Under the pieces are notes generated by a model. It was not told the DNA's origin. It was given only the letters and a program-made list of their open reading frames with translations, and did no database searches. The translations under genes were made by a program, and so were the position numbers. From Melanocharis versteri (taxonomy: Eukaryota; Chordata; Aves; Passeriformes; Melanocharitidae), in contig VZTG01000491.1 of the NCBI GenBank assembly GCA_013397845.1, positions 2,875,742 through 2,939,741 of the forward strand: a stretch of DNA of 64,000 nt, written 5' to 3'. This document shows, in pieces, positions 23,701 through 35,300 of this stretch (position 1 is the stretch's first letter; each line of letters opens with the position of its first letter).

Positions 23701-24274
23701 AATGCCTTGGTCTAAGGTTATTATTGCTGTACAGGAGCTGAATGTCTTCTAAGGGGAGGTGTTGGGTGTTCACTGTTAAGCAGCCACAGAAAAGAGTTTC
23801 TCCAAGTTGCTCTGTATACAGGTATATACAGGGGTATAAAGATGTAGTTTAGCAAAATGATCCAAAAATTTATCCAGTATTGAAGCAGCAGGATTTGGTG
23901 TTTGTTCGCCAACCATTTTTAATGCAAAGTCTTTGCAGTGTTTTCTCTGTGGTGAAGAAATGAGACTTAAAGGCACCTGTAACAGCTTTGCTGCTGCTCA
24001 GTGAGGGGTTTGCTCTCATAGGACCCTACCTGGTAAACAGCTTTATTTATTACTTGTCTTTTTTTAGAATTGGGGGGTCGGTGTGTAACATGTTAGCTCA
24101 AAAGCAAAAGTGTAGTACAAAGATGAATCTTGGCAGTGCAGCCAAGGCGGGCAATAACACCAGAACTTTCCAAACTAAGGTCTTCCTTGATTGACAATGC
24201 TGTACTTAAACCGCTGCTTCTATAGCAGGACACTGTTGAATTTGTATAGATCTTCTTCATGCAGCTTTATTTAT

Positions 24275-24280
24275 AATAAA
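24275..24280 (+). terminator. ITPRIP: Candidate ITPRIP polyadenylation signal AATAAA
   Basis: A canonical hexamer in 'ttataataaaggaag', followed within 60 bases by T-rich sequence (tctcttttgtttctag). It is the first canonical signal seen downstream of the ITPRIP stop. No RNA evidence is available here. Confidence 0.45.
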
Positions 24281-24300
24281 GGAAGTCTTGTACAAAATCT

Positions 24301-27300
24301 AAATGAGCATGAGTCTCTTTTGTTTCTAGTTCCCTGCAAGATGCTTCTAAGAGAGAAGGAGGGAGTGGGGATATTTCCAGTGTGATCCTAGCACAGTGAG
24401 CTTAGCAGCAAGAATCCCTGTAGAAATGATTCCAGAATAAACTGCAACATGAACATAAAGTGGGGTAGCTGTTCCAGAATAATGCCAGGGATGTCATTCT
24501 TGAGAATATGAATCCACAGGAAACCAAAGTAATTATTCTGAATATGTGTGCTCAAAAACACCCTTTTGTGGCAAGCCATAAATAATGCTGCTAGATGTTG
24601 CCCTTATGGGCTGAACAAGAAATCTCCTGAATTTCCAGTTCGGCCAGAGGAATCCTCTTCACCTGCTTGTTTTATGGGTGTCCACAACCAAGATCAGCAA
24701 TCACCCACCACCACTTAGCCCCCTGCTTAACTCCTTTGCCTGGTTTAAGGGAATGGCACTTCCTGGGTAATATTCTAATATGCTCTGGATCTGGAAGCAC
24801 ACCCAGAGCTAGTTATTAATTCATATAATAAAAGCACCACTGCTTCCTTGGCAAAATGTCTTCGAGCCCCACAGAATGCCCTGCACACGTTTAATAACTG
24901 CCTTCCAGTGCTCACTGGGGCTGAATCAGCACTGAGCAGGTCTGAGAAGCAGCTGGCTTAAGAGCTGCAGCCCAAATCTACTTAGCCAGAGGTTACAATT
25001 TCCCAAGGTCAACCACACACTGCTGGAAAGGGAATTCTGTAGCTCAGGAATATCAGCAGTCTTGGTTGGTTTGGTGCAACTTTGTTATTTAAAAAAAAAT
25101 CCAAACCAAACAAAAATAAACCCATCCTGCTTCAAAGCTATCTGACAACCTCAGCAACATTTTCTCCATTGAGCTCGTGATTTTCTAGAACACTTTTTTT
25201 TCTTTGCCTCATTTACTGCTTCAGTGTTGCTATGGAACAGAAAGGGTAACATCACTATAAAATCCTTTTTCAGAAGGGCAATTGGCAGATTTTTGGACCA
25301 TGCCATGACCATTATTGCAGTGTTATCTGTCATAGAGTAAGCAGAGCAGAGAGAGAAAGCCATCCACTAGAGATTGGTTTTTAGCTTAAAAATTTATCTA
25401 ATGACTTTTTACCACTCATGGGGTAGCTGTAAGCAGTCTCCTTTATTTCAAGCAGGCAGAAATACCTGTGCTATTAAAAAAAAAAAAAAAAAAAAGCAAA
25501 AGCAACCTCAGAGGATATGGTGAGTCACAAGCATGCTAACACAAATTTAGAAAGGTACCACTAGGGATCAGACTGGTAACACTGGTCTCAGAATGGGATA
25601 CTGCTCAGGATTTGCCCAAGTCTTGAGCATGTTCCATCCACTCCATTCAACTCTGCATTACAGTTTGTTGCTTGCAGGACTAAAAGCTAACACAGGTCTG
25701 CCCCAAGTGCCACTGGCACAGAATCACATTTTAACTTATATTTAACTGGATTCTATTTGTTTGGGAAAAGGATGTTTCAAGGTTTTGGGTCATTGGTTCA
25801 ACTAAACATGTGAGCTGTTGCATCCCTTCCAAGTAAAACTCCAGGCAGTCCTGTTTTTTTCTGAAATGGTAAATTCCTTATGGCAACATAAACTAGGTTA
25901 TTTTTAGCCCGTTTCCTATGCAGTCGGTGTGTTCGCACATATGGGCCAGGGGGAAAGAGGGCCTATGCTTTCATCTCCTACCAAGTAGCTTCTGAATCCA
26001 TCAAACAACATTCACTAAATTGGACAGAGTTCAGAAATACCTCCAATAATCTTTAAGTAAGCAGGCAAATGGGTAGGAGACAGAGACTCTCATAATGCTG
26101 CAAAAGCACAAAAGAGGCATTTTAAATGCTCCCAGTGCAGTAAAAGGTAGTAGGTACTCATGTCTTTTTTGACCTGAAGAAATAAGCTATGAGAAAATGC
26201 AGAGCTGTCTTACTGCTTCTGCTACTCTCAAAATGATCCACCCAACTTTGCAGCAGAGCCTTAAGGGAAGATGGATGCAAACAGATATTCCCATCATACT
26301 TATTGGACCAGTCTGGTCTCAAAACAGAAATCTGAACAAGCCCCTGCTGTGGATCAATTAATGTTACAGTGCTTTTCAAGAAACTTCATTTTCCAGTTAT
26401 GTTACATTTAGGAGTGTCATCTGAGACTCCTCAGCTGCTGGAAGTAAAATCTCTGGCTGCAGAGGCAGAGAACAAAGCTTCTCAGTCATTATTCAAAGGC
26501 AGCACCTCTGCAAATAAAGGCTCTGAGTTTACAAGTAATTATAAATCTGTCTAGCTAAAACCAGAGCTCACCCAGAATGTTAGAGAAGGGAGAAAAAAAG
26601 GTATTAGCTTTATTGATCTGTTCTGAGGAGGAAGCACAGAAGGTGCTGAGGTGAAGCATTTCAATACAGCCTGTTCAGATATTTGAGGGCCTGTGAGATG
26701 TACGACTGTGGCGCTGTGTTAAAAATTGTGTCCCCCCCCAAAAAATAAAACCAATGAAGTTCTTAAAGGTGTCTTAAGCACTCAGCAAGAAAAGGAGTCT
26801 ATTTTAGACATGAAACTATCTTCAAATCCACTGGTGGGCCCATTAACAGTCTCAACTCAGGAAAGACTTAATCATGTAAGGAGACAAGATTAAATTTCCA
26901 TCTGTATTGTCCTACTTTCCAGAAGAGCCATGACACTTATAATGCCATTGGAAGTCCAATTAGGCACCTTTCTGCAGACAATCTAACATTCATGATCCAA
27001 CACAGTGCAATACAGGCCCAGGGGGCAGAGCTAGGCAGGACTGGGATTAGTAACCACAGTGCACAGCCTGACTCATCAGTCACTTCACCTCCCCAGGTGC
27101 ATCAAGGCAGAAATCCATTCCATGGCCCCCAACCTTCAGTCTTGCTCTCTAGCTCTCTGCTGAGAATCAGACAGCACAGAGGGATTTCCCAGATCCTCAG
27201 GGAGATGGTATTTAGCTTGTTAAGATGTTCCAGATCTCATCCCTGCCTGCTCACACCAGGCAGGGCAGGGCAGCCCCGGATGGTTCCTGTGCCTGCAAGC

Positions 27301-30300
27301 ACAGATGATCCAGAGCAGCCCTTCCTGGCCTCCGTCACATGGGTGTTCCCACAGAACAGAGGTGTTCTGCACTCTCAGCAGGATATTCCTGCCAGTTCAG
27401 TTCACCTTCAGGGCTGTCACATCATGTCAGTATTACAAACCTCCTGTATGCAAAACTAGAGAAAAGCAAGGCCTGTCCACATGCAGCTTTCTACCATTAG
27501 CCCCACACTGACTCTCCTGCCAGAGCCACACCTGGCAAAGCTTTGGAAGTGAAAGGTTTGATCCAGAGCAGAGATGATACACCAGCACAAAACAGCCAAG
27601 ACAGATAAAACATATGGAGAGGAATTGAGGCACCTAATCTGTGGGCTTGAATACACAAGTTATATCAGAGCTGTCTTCCCACAAACAGCTGATTAATCAC
27701 CATGACTTAATTACAACAAGTAAGAGGAGACAAACTCTGCTTCCAAGCCTAAACAGGCACAGAAGAGAGCTCTGTGATGAATGTATAGGGGAAAAAAAAT
27801 CCACACTCCAACCTGTGGATTGGCCCAAAGCACATTCTTGTTGAGAGCTCCCTTCCGAGGACGGTTTGTGTTACAGGAGGAAAGACACGAAAGCATCCTT
27901 TGGGGTAGCAGGAACACTGCAGAGAGCTGCAGGAAGGACAGTATTAATTCCATAATGTCTCCATTGGTCCTCATTGATTCTTCAGGCAGTCTGAAGCTGA
28001 CAGCTTTTTTCCTCCTTTTTTCTCAGCCCTCCTATGCTTTTGCTGTGCAGTCACATAGGTGACTCATGCAAATGGTTTGCAGCTTACAGGAAACACTGCC
28101 TGTTCCCTACCCAGCTTGTGGCTGTTCAGTGCCCCTATTCCTGGCTCCCTTTCCCCTGGAGAGATGGCTTTTTCCATCAGCTTTGCCAAGGGTGGTGGTT
28201 CTAAGACACAAACCTGCAGCACGTGCTGCAGTTCTCACAAGCTGCTTCCTGCTCACCAGAAGATGCTGTGAGAGGCACAGAACAGGCTCCACACATCAGC
28301 CCCCTCATACCAGCTACATTCTCACTCCCTCCTGGACTCAGATACAGTGTTATCACAGACTGCTAAACAGCTGTCACACTCCACCCCAAGCACAGCTGCA
28401 TCTCACTGACAAATTTTGAAACTCCTGTTTTAGTAAATCAAAGTGTTGTAAAAGGGGAAAAATACTAGTGACACATCACATGGCATCATTACTTCACTCA
28501 GATAAATCAGCAACTGCCATCCCTGTTGGCTTTGGACCAGCAGTAGAAAAGACTGTTTCCATCTTACAGAAAATGGGAGTGATTTAGTAAAATTGCACCT
28601 GACCTCATGACTGTAAAGAGACTGCTTTTTGATGAGCCATTCCCAAGTGAAATCCATGTCCAAGGAACAGTGGTGAAATAATCAGGCTACTAGTAAAGAC
28701 AGGAGAGAGGATAAGAAACAGCCAGTTCTCAAACTCTGCTAATGCAGGGGAACATTACAGATGCCACAACAGTGGGAAACTGAGGAGAGCAGTCCCAGGA
28801 CATGTAACACTGTGCCAACACCACATGCCCAACACATGCACTCACACACAGCCAGGCCCATCTGGTGAGCAGGACAGACAGCTGCTAAATGAAGCATGGC
28901 AGGAAGCTGAGATTAGGTGAAACACAGCAAAAAGTTGAGATTTCCTTTTCGATTTGATTTTGCTAGAAAAAACAACAAATCCATAGGCATCTGTGTGGAG
29001 TTGACACAAGCGTTCCAGGTGTCTGTAGTATGCAAGTTTTGAAACTTTTCAGACCAGTGTCTCCAGTTACTACCACTTTAGGCGCAAGAACCACTGGCCC
29101 TTTTAATACCTCCCTAGACAGAAACTTTTCAACAGTTTCCCCAAGCAAGGGCCTTCTGTTACAGCCACAGTCCCATTCACCCAGGTTCCCACTCAACTTA
29201 CCCAAAACTCAGCAAAACTTCCCAGATCTGAGAACCTGGGATCCCCATTCCTTCCTCCTATCCTGGCTCCCTTCTACCTTTCTCTTAGTTTCAATACAAG
29301 GGATCCTAAAATTATAATGAGCAAATGCTGGACCACATCCTATATGAGGGTACCAAACATCTCAAGGACATCAGTCAAGATACAGGGACATGCTACAAAT
29401 GCAAGACGGAACAAGGCCCAATGCCTTGCTAACCTAAAGTATCTATAATGCATCATGCTGCTAAACTCAGTATTTTTGTAAGACAGACTCTGTCCTTGTT
29501 TGCTTGACACTGAATTTATCTTTTTTAACCTGTGCTAGTAGCAGTTATATTTGTTGGTACAACAACAGAAAACAAACAAACAAAAAAGCACCCTCTTTTT
29601 TTGAAAGCAAGAGCACTAAAATTTTCAAGGGCAAAATGTGGAGCAGAAGGTGAGTAAGGACCATACTTACTGTACTGTCTGATCCACAGGTTTTAAGGAG
29701 AACTCTGACTAAGGGGAGAGCTGTTCATCTGCTTGATCCTTTCCTTACCGACTTCCATCTTTCTCTTCTGTTCACCAAAACTGAAAATGCAAACATCTCC
29801 TTTACACTCATTCACCCTGAAAGGAGAGAGCCAGTCCATTCCACATAACTTGTCTTTTCCTTTCAAGACTGGGCCAGTATTGCATATTCATTACCACATT
29901 AAAAACACTTTGCCTGAGGCTTGCATTTCTTTCTATGCCGTAATGAGTTCAAGACCCCAGCTGTCTGCCTGGGGATTTAAAACACAGATATTTAACAGTA
30001 AATTATAAGGCAGAATATTTCATTTTACTTTTTTTTTGCTGAAGTAGCACATTTATAATAGTACACTACAGCCACTAAATAAAGATGGGGAGAGCATTTC
30101 TTTCTGTTCAGATAACACAATCTTTGGGTTACCGTGGTCTGGCTGGAGCCAGTTCAGTTTTCTTTTTTTGTTTTGGTCTCTGCTCTTAACCTATTACTGG
30201 ATCTCCCTAATGTCACATCTCCCACTACAGTCAAGTAACACATTGGAGCAAACTAACATATTTCTAGCACTATCCTAACAGCTTTTAACAAGCCCCCCAA

Positions 30301-31823
30301 CACAAAGCAGAGCTGCTAATAAAACCAAAATGCTCTGCAGTTAATTCTTGGAAGTTTGCCACTGAGATCCCACCAACACTACTTCAGAGACATTGGCTTT
30401 ATAAAGCTCAAACTCTGCTTTCATCTAATAAAAGGGCCTAGATCCACATCCTGACAACACTTCACAGCTCTCGGCTTCCTCTGGGCCCTCTAATGACAAT
30501 CTACTAAACATGTGTAGCATCACATCCCAACTGGAAACTTTTTTAAAAACTACAGTATTCTAGAAGGAACAGCAGCACAATTATTATTTCTCTAAGTAGT
30601 GCCAGATGTGTTTAAAAGCCACAAAGATAAACAGGAGGGGAAAAGCTGCATAGTTTGAATTAAAGCTAGTAAGAGCATAAACAAGCTCCTCCAATAGCCA
30701 CAGGCTGACAGATCAAGTTCCTGCTCCTTCTCTTTCCTCATCAAATCTCTCTTTCCTACTTGAAGTTACACAAGCACGCACCACCTCAGAGTTACTGTGC
30801 CAGGGCAGAACATATTATGGGAAAAAGATCAGCCTACTTTTCCTCCAGAAAAGCTCCAAGACTCCCAGTGCCTCAATTACCATGAAATTAGTGAACCATC
30901 ACATTCTGCTATGCTACCTCACCTCACTGCAGTGGGACACAGAACAGTCTTGGATCTCTCGTGACAATCACCTCAGCCCCACGGGAACCACAGCCCTGCC
31001 CTTGGACACACTGCTTTGCCTTATTTCTTTCTGTGTGCTTATTCCCTGGAATTACGGCTAGTTTGGGCAGCTAGTGGTCTGCCAGACATAAACAGCTGAG
31101 CAACATCAGAATGAGTCATAGATGTGGACAGGAAAAGAGAAAAGGAAAAAAACAAGAGAGGAAGAGGTTTTCCTGTGACTGCTTGGGATTCAAATAATCT
31201 CATCCCCACACTGCTATATTAACATATAGGATGGCTTCAAAGATGTTCAACTAAAAAGCTCTGATCCTGCCATTTACCTGATGAAACAGAACATACTCTT
31301 TCCTCCACTAGCAGCAAGATGTTCTGACTAAACTCCTTTTACTTCTGTTCTTTAATTTCACCTACACCGTAACAAGCAGAGCAACGCTTTAAATTCTGAG
31401 AACAGAAAATAAATGTCCTTCTGCTCAGGATATGGTTTCTGTTGGCTTTACTCCTTACTCCAGCCTTTAGGTTAGAATCTAGAATAAACACAACACTACT
31501 TCAGAAGGGCAGAGAAGGATTATAACCATACACTCTCCCCTAGTATATCTAAGCAAAACTGGAAGCCCTTACTAGATGGCTCCTGCAAACATGACTTCAG
31601 CAAGGGTAGGTGGGCAGGGCTGCAAAGTCAGTGTTTTGGCAGTAAAGCTGTCTGAAGAGACAACCAGTTTGCACGAGGAATCACATCTTAACTTCAGAAG
31701 CCATACTATCTGTTTAAGCCTTCACAGTGCACTGCTCCTCTCCCCTCTGTACAACCAGTCCAGTGACTAATAGCTGCCCAGAAACAGGAAGGAAAAACTG
31801 TTTGAAGACAATATTGTTTGCAT
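24301..31823. other. Intergenic interval between ITPRIP and GSTO1
   Basis: About 7.5 kb between the convergent 3' ends of ITPRIP (+) and GSTO1 (-). It holds a 20-base poly-A run at 25476-25495 and scattered A-rich stretches. In mammals a second omega GST (GSTO2) sits between these genes. I looked for omega-GST exon text on both strands here and saw none. Confidence 0.6.
25476..25495. repeat. Poly-A run (20 A)
   Basis: An uninterrupted run of 20 A. No recognisable retroposed body precedes it, so it may simply be a homopolymer. Confidence 0.9.
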
Positions 31824-32077
31824 TTTATTCATTTTCAAGACACCAGTATTACAATTTTTAAATCAAGTAACAGCATCGGTTCAGGGACTGCCCACTGCAA
31901 TGCCCACCAAGAGACCAGAGATTACAGACCATCACCTCTGAATAGGGAAATTTTCCTTTATGCAATATTCATGGCCAACAATGACTTTCCATCTCCTGCT
32001 TGAAGCCAGCACATCCTCCTGACAGGAAGGAGTGGAGTTCACAGGAGGTCTGTCAGCCTTTTCAGTACAGATTTATT
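31824..32077 (-). terminator. GSTO1: Candidate GSTO1 polyadenylation signals (two)
   Basis: On the minus strand AATAAA occurs at the complement of 32072-32077, about 105 bases after the GSTO1 stop, and again at the complement of 31824-31829, about 355 bases after it. Either could end the transcript, giving a short or slightly longer 3' UTR. No RNA evidence. Confidence 0.45.
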
Positions 32078-32182
32078 CCCCATTATGAAATGCAACCACC
32101 AAAGAGCCCCCACCAAATTACACTGACTTCCCACACTGAAAAGCAGCACTGACACTTCAGCCAGCACATGCCGATTGGCACC

Positions 32183-32336
32183 TCAGAGCCCATAATCACA
32201 TGCCTCAGGGCTGTTCTTCAGATACAGCTGGAGGTAGTTTTTGTATGTCTGTGGGTCAGTTATTGTAGCCTTGACAGCAGGGTCCTCCTTCATGGCCTCC
32301 ACCCAGCGCTGGAGCTTTGGGGTGTGATTCAAAGAG
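32183..32336 (-). CDS. GSTO1: GSTO1 coding exon 6 with stop
   Basis: 154 bases including TGA, residues 192-242, ending in the conserved LKNSPEACDYGL tail. Acceptor tttcctgtag. Confidence 0.96.
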
Positions 32337-35300
32337 CTACAGGAAAAAGGAAGGGACTGAGTAATGCAAATGGAAAATTTGGAGGGCATCAAGGAAGCAA
32401 AACAGCTTGAACACTTCCATTTTACTACTTTCTCTGTCCCAGTACAATGTCCAGCTTAGAGCAGGATGCTTCCCCCAAACTGCAACACAATACAAGCTTT
32501 CTTCAGCAGCCCCCCAAGAGTGGCCCATTGCTGCAGTGTACACCAGGAATATTGATGCTGAGGCACTTCAGAACACATCAGAAGCCAGGCAAGGTACTCA
32601 CTCTTTCAGCTGGAATGCTTCCAGACGTTCAAACCATGGCCAGATCATGTAGTCAACCATGGAGATTGAGTCCCCACCATAAAACACCGTGTTGCGTTTG
32701 GACAGAGCCTGTGAAGGGTAAGAGATGTCAGTTGCCTCCCAAAGGAAAAGCGCAGCAGAACTCTACAGTACCAAAAACCCCACTGCATAGTGGAAGGCGG
32801 GCACACTGCAGGGATCAGTCAGCAAACAAAGGAGATACAGTATATTTCTCTTGTGCACGCAGTATTAGCAGTGTCAGAGCTAGTCAGTATAGTTAAGCTT
32901 AATACTACAGCTGCTATTTCATAAACTCAGTCCAGCTCTTCTCCAGAGGTTCAAAAACTGTCACAAAATATGAATCACTAGCATGCTGCCACATGTGCAC
33001 AAAGAGTTTAGCTCAGAATACGTGATTTCTTGCTTGTCATAAAGCATTAATGCACAGACTAATCAAACACAACAGCAAACATGCATTTCTTGAGCATTAA
33101 ATCCAGCTAAATTTATCATCCTGGTAAATTAGAGCACCATTTTAGCAGGGACTCTTTTCCCATGGCAGTTGAGGCCAAGTGGTGTCAGGGAAGTGTTTCT
33201 AACATTACATCTCAAATGGTATGTGATTCCAGGTGCAAAGTGAACAGGAAGCAAGTGTAACTTACACCAGAAAAAGATCCTCCTCACAGCTCAGCACAGA
33301 AAGCAGGGCCACAAAGCATGCAGCAAGTTCTCCTGTTACATTTATGACTCTGATGCATTTTTAATTGCCATGGTCATCCAAGTTTAATATGCTTTAAGGA
33401 CCCACCAGAGCTTGGTCTCTTCTTTCATTAGATTAGTGCCTCTGTTTTCAGGCACTTTGGTGTTTTAAAGGTGGAACTCAAAAGACCTTACAAATGTTGG
33501 TCTTTTTGGACACACACCACGCTACACACTCATATGGCATTTATTCCCTGTCCACAGCCCCCATGATCTAGTAGAAATTTTAAAGCAGCCCTTCAGGCAG
33601 CATTGAGCTCACAGGTGTTGAGCAGAACACAACCAGCAGCTGCACAGGGGCAGAGACAGGAACACAGCCCCCTCTGTCGGGCAGCAGAAATCAAAACACA
33701 GAAGTGTTCCAAAGTATTTCCCCTCTGGAATATCTCTTGCAACACGCTGAGGGAAGTTTGCATGGCTCTGTTCCGGCCTCCCAGTCACAGCTGACCATGA
33801 GCTGCTGCTGCAAAATCATTCAGGGTACAGTAAAATAGAGACACTGAAGGAACAGCAGGTTATTTCACAGTATTAATCAAGCAGGAAGAAGGTTAATCCT
33901 TTCTTAATGTTTAATACATCTGTGTTTCAGGGAAGTGGAACACACAACTTCCCCCAGGAACTCGTCATCTGCACTACTCCAGCCTCAGTCGGATCAGATG
34001 GACAAGACTACCCTGGAAACAATTGTGTTTTGGCAGCCCGGGGGATGGGAAAGCAGAATGCACAGGACTGCAGTCTGCTAGAATTCAAAAATCTCTACAA
34101 GTCTACAAAGCCTTCATCATCAAATAAAGTTTAGTTTAGCTACTTGAAATTTATTCTAATGGTGCCCTTGTGCATCCTGGGCTGAGGGTAGTAAATAGAG
34201 AGATTGTTTCTTGTTGTAACTACCAACTAAATGAGAGATCTACCTTCAAAGGCCACAGCATGAAAAGAAAAAAGGGATCATACAAAGGCTGGCAATCTGC
34301 TCATTATCATGAAATACTCTCACCTCTTCAAGTTTGCCAAACTTTTCAGCAATCTCTGCTTTCAGTGCAGTGGTGTCCTGTCCATCTTTGACTGCCAAAA
34401 GATGCTTGAAAAGCAAGGATGTTATCTACACAAAGGAAAGTATAAAGTTTTTAATGCACCTATTATAAAAATACAAGCAAGTCACTCAAAACTTAAAATG
34501 TTAACTTAGATGTTAAGATACTATACGCAAGTCTTAAGAGATTTTATTTTAAAGAGTTATATAAAGTCCATTAATTAAAATCTTCTATACATCATAAAAG
34601 GCAAGCAAAAGCCTAGAAGAAGAATGAATACAAATAGTAATGAATTTTAGTCTCGTAATAAGAAGACAATAGTGAAAAGAAGGGTGCTTCACATCTGCTC
34701 ATTTTCTTTCTTGCAACATACTTCCCTCTTTCTATTCAGTCTATTTACAAAGGCCTTTTGCAAATATATTCTCCCTTTTATTCCCCTTCTTTGTCCACAT
34801 CCCTTTGCATCTTCTACTTCTTTCTCTCCTGTCCCATATCCAAGCGACTTCTTTGACTTCCTAGACTCCTCAAATCACATGTTAGTACAGAGAGGTTAAT
34901 TCCAGTCAACCAGCTCCAACCCCAAATGAGAGCCAAAACCAGCCTCCTTATGCAAGTCTCATGTTTACAGCCACGTGCCATCTCCTGTCCATGGTTTTAG
35001 GCTCTCTCAGGCACTTCCCACATCCTGCATTCACAGAATACTTCCTACTGAAAGGATCAGAATAAAATATAGCCAATTTTCACTTCCCAGGTCTCACATA
35101 TTCAGCTGGTTTGGTCTGCTAACCTCTGCTCTGTTGTAGGATGCTCAAAACCCTATCTCAGTCATACAAACTTTCACTAGCTTGGATGCCTTCCTGCATC
35201 CATCCTTGCAATTCAGAGACACAGTGGTTTGTATGTGCTCACAGGAAAAAGTTCCCAAATATCTCCTCTGCTTATTTAAATGCTCATCCCAGACAAAACC

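Larger units (their letters stand above)
19800..24300 (+). other. ITPRIP: Probable ITPRIP 3' UTR
   Basis: No coding exon is recognisable after the ITPRIP stop. The first canonical plus-strand AATAAA I found is at 24275-24280, in an AT-rich context followed by T/GT-rich sequence, which would give a 3' UTR of about 4.5 kb. An ATTAAA variant near 22556 could serve as an earlier end. A CR1 tail is embedded at 20.7 kb and a G-run at 20.11 kb. The extent is inferred. Confidence 0.45.
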
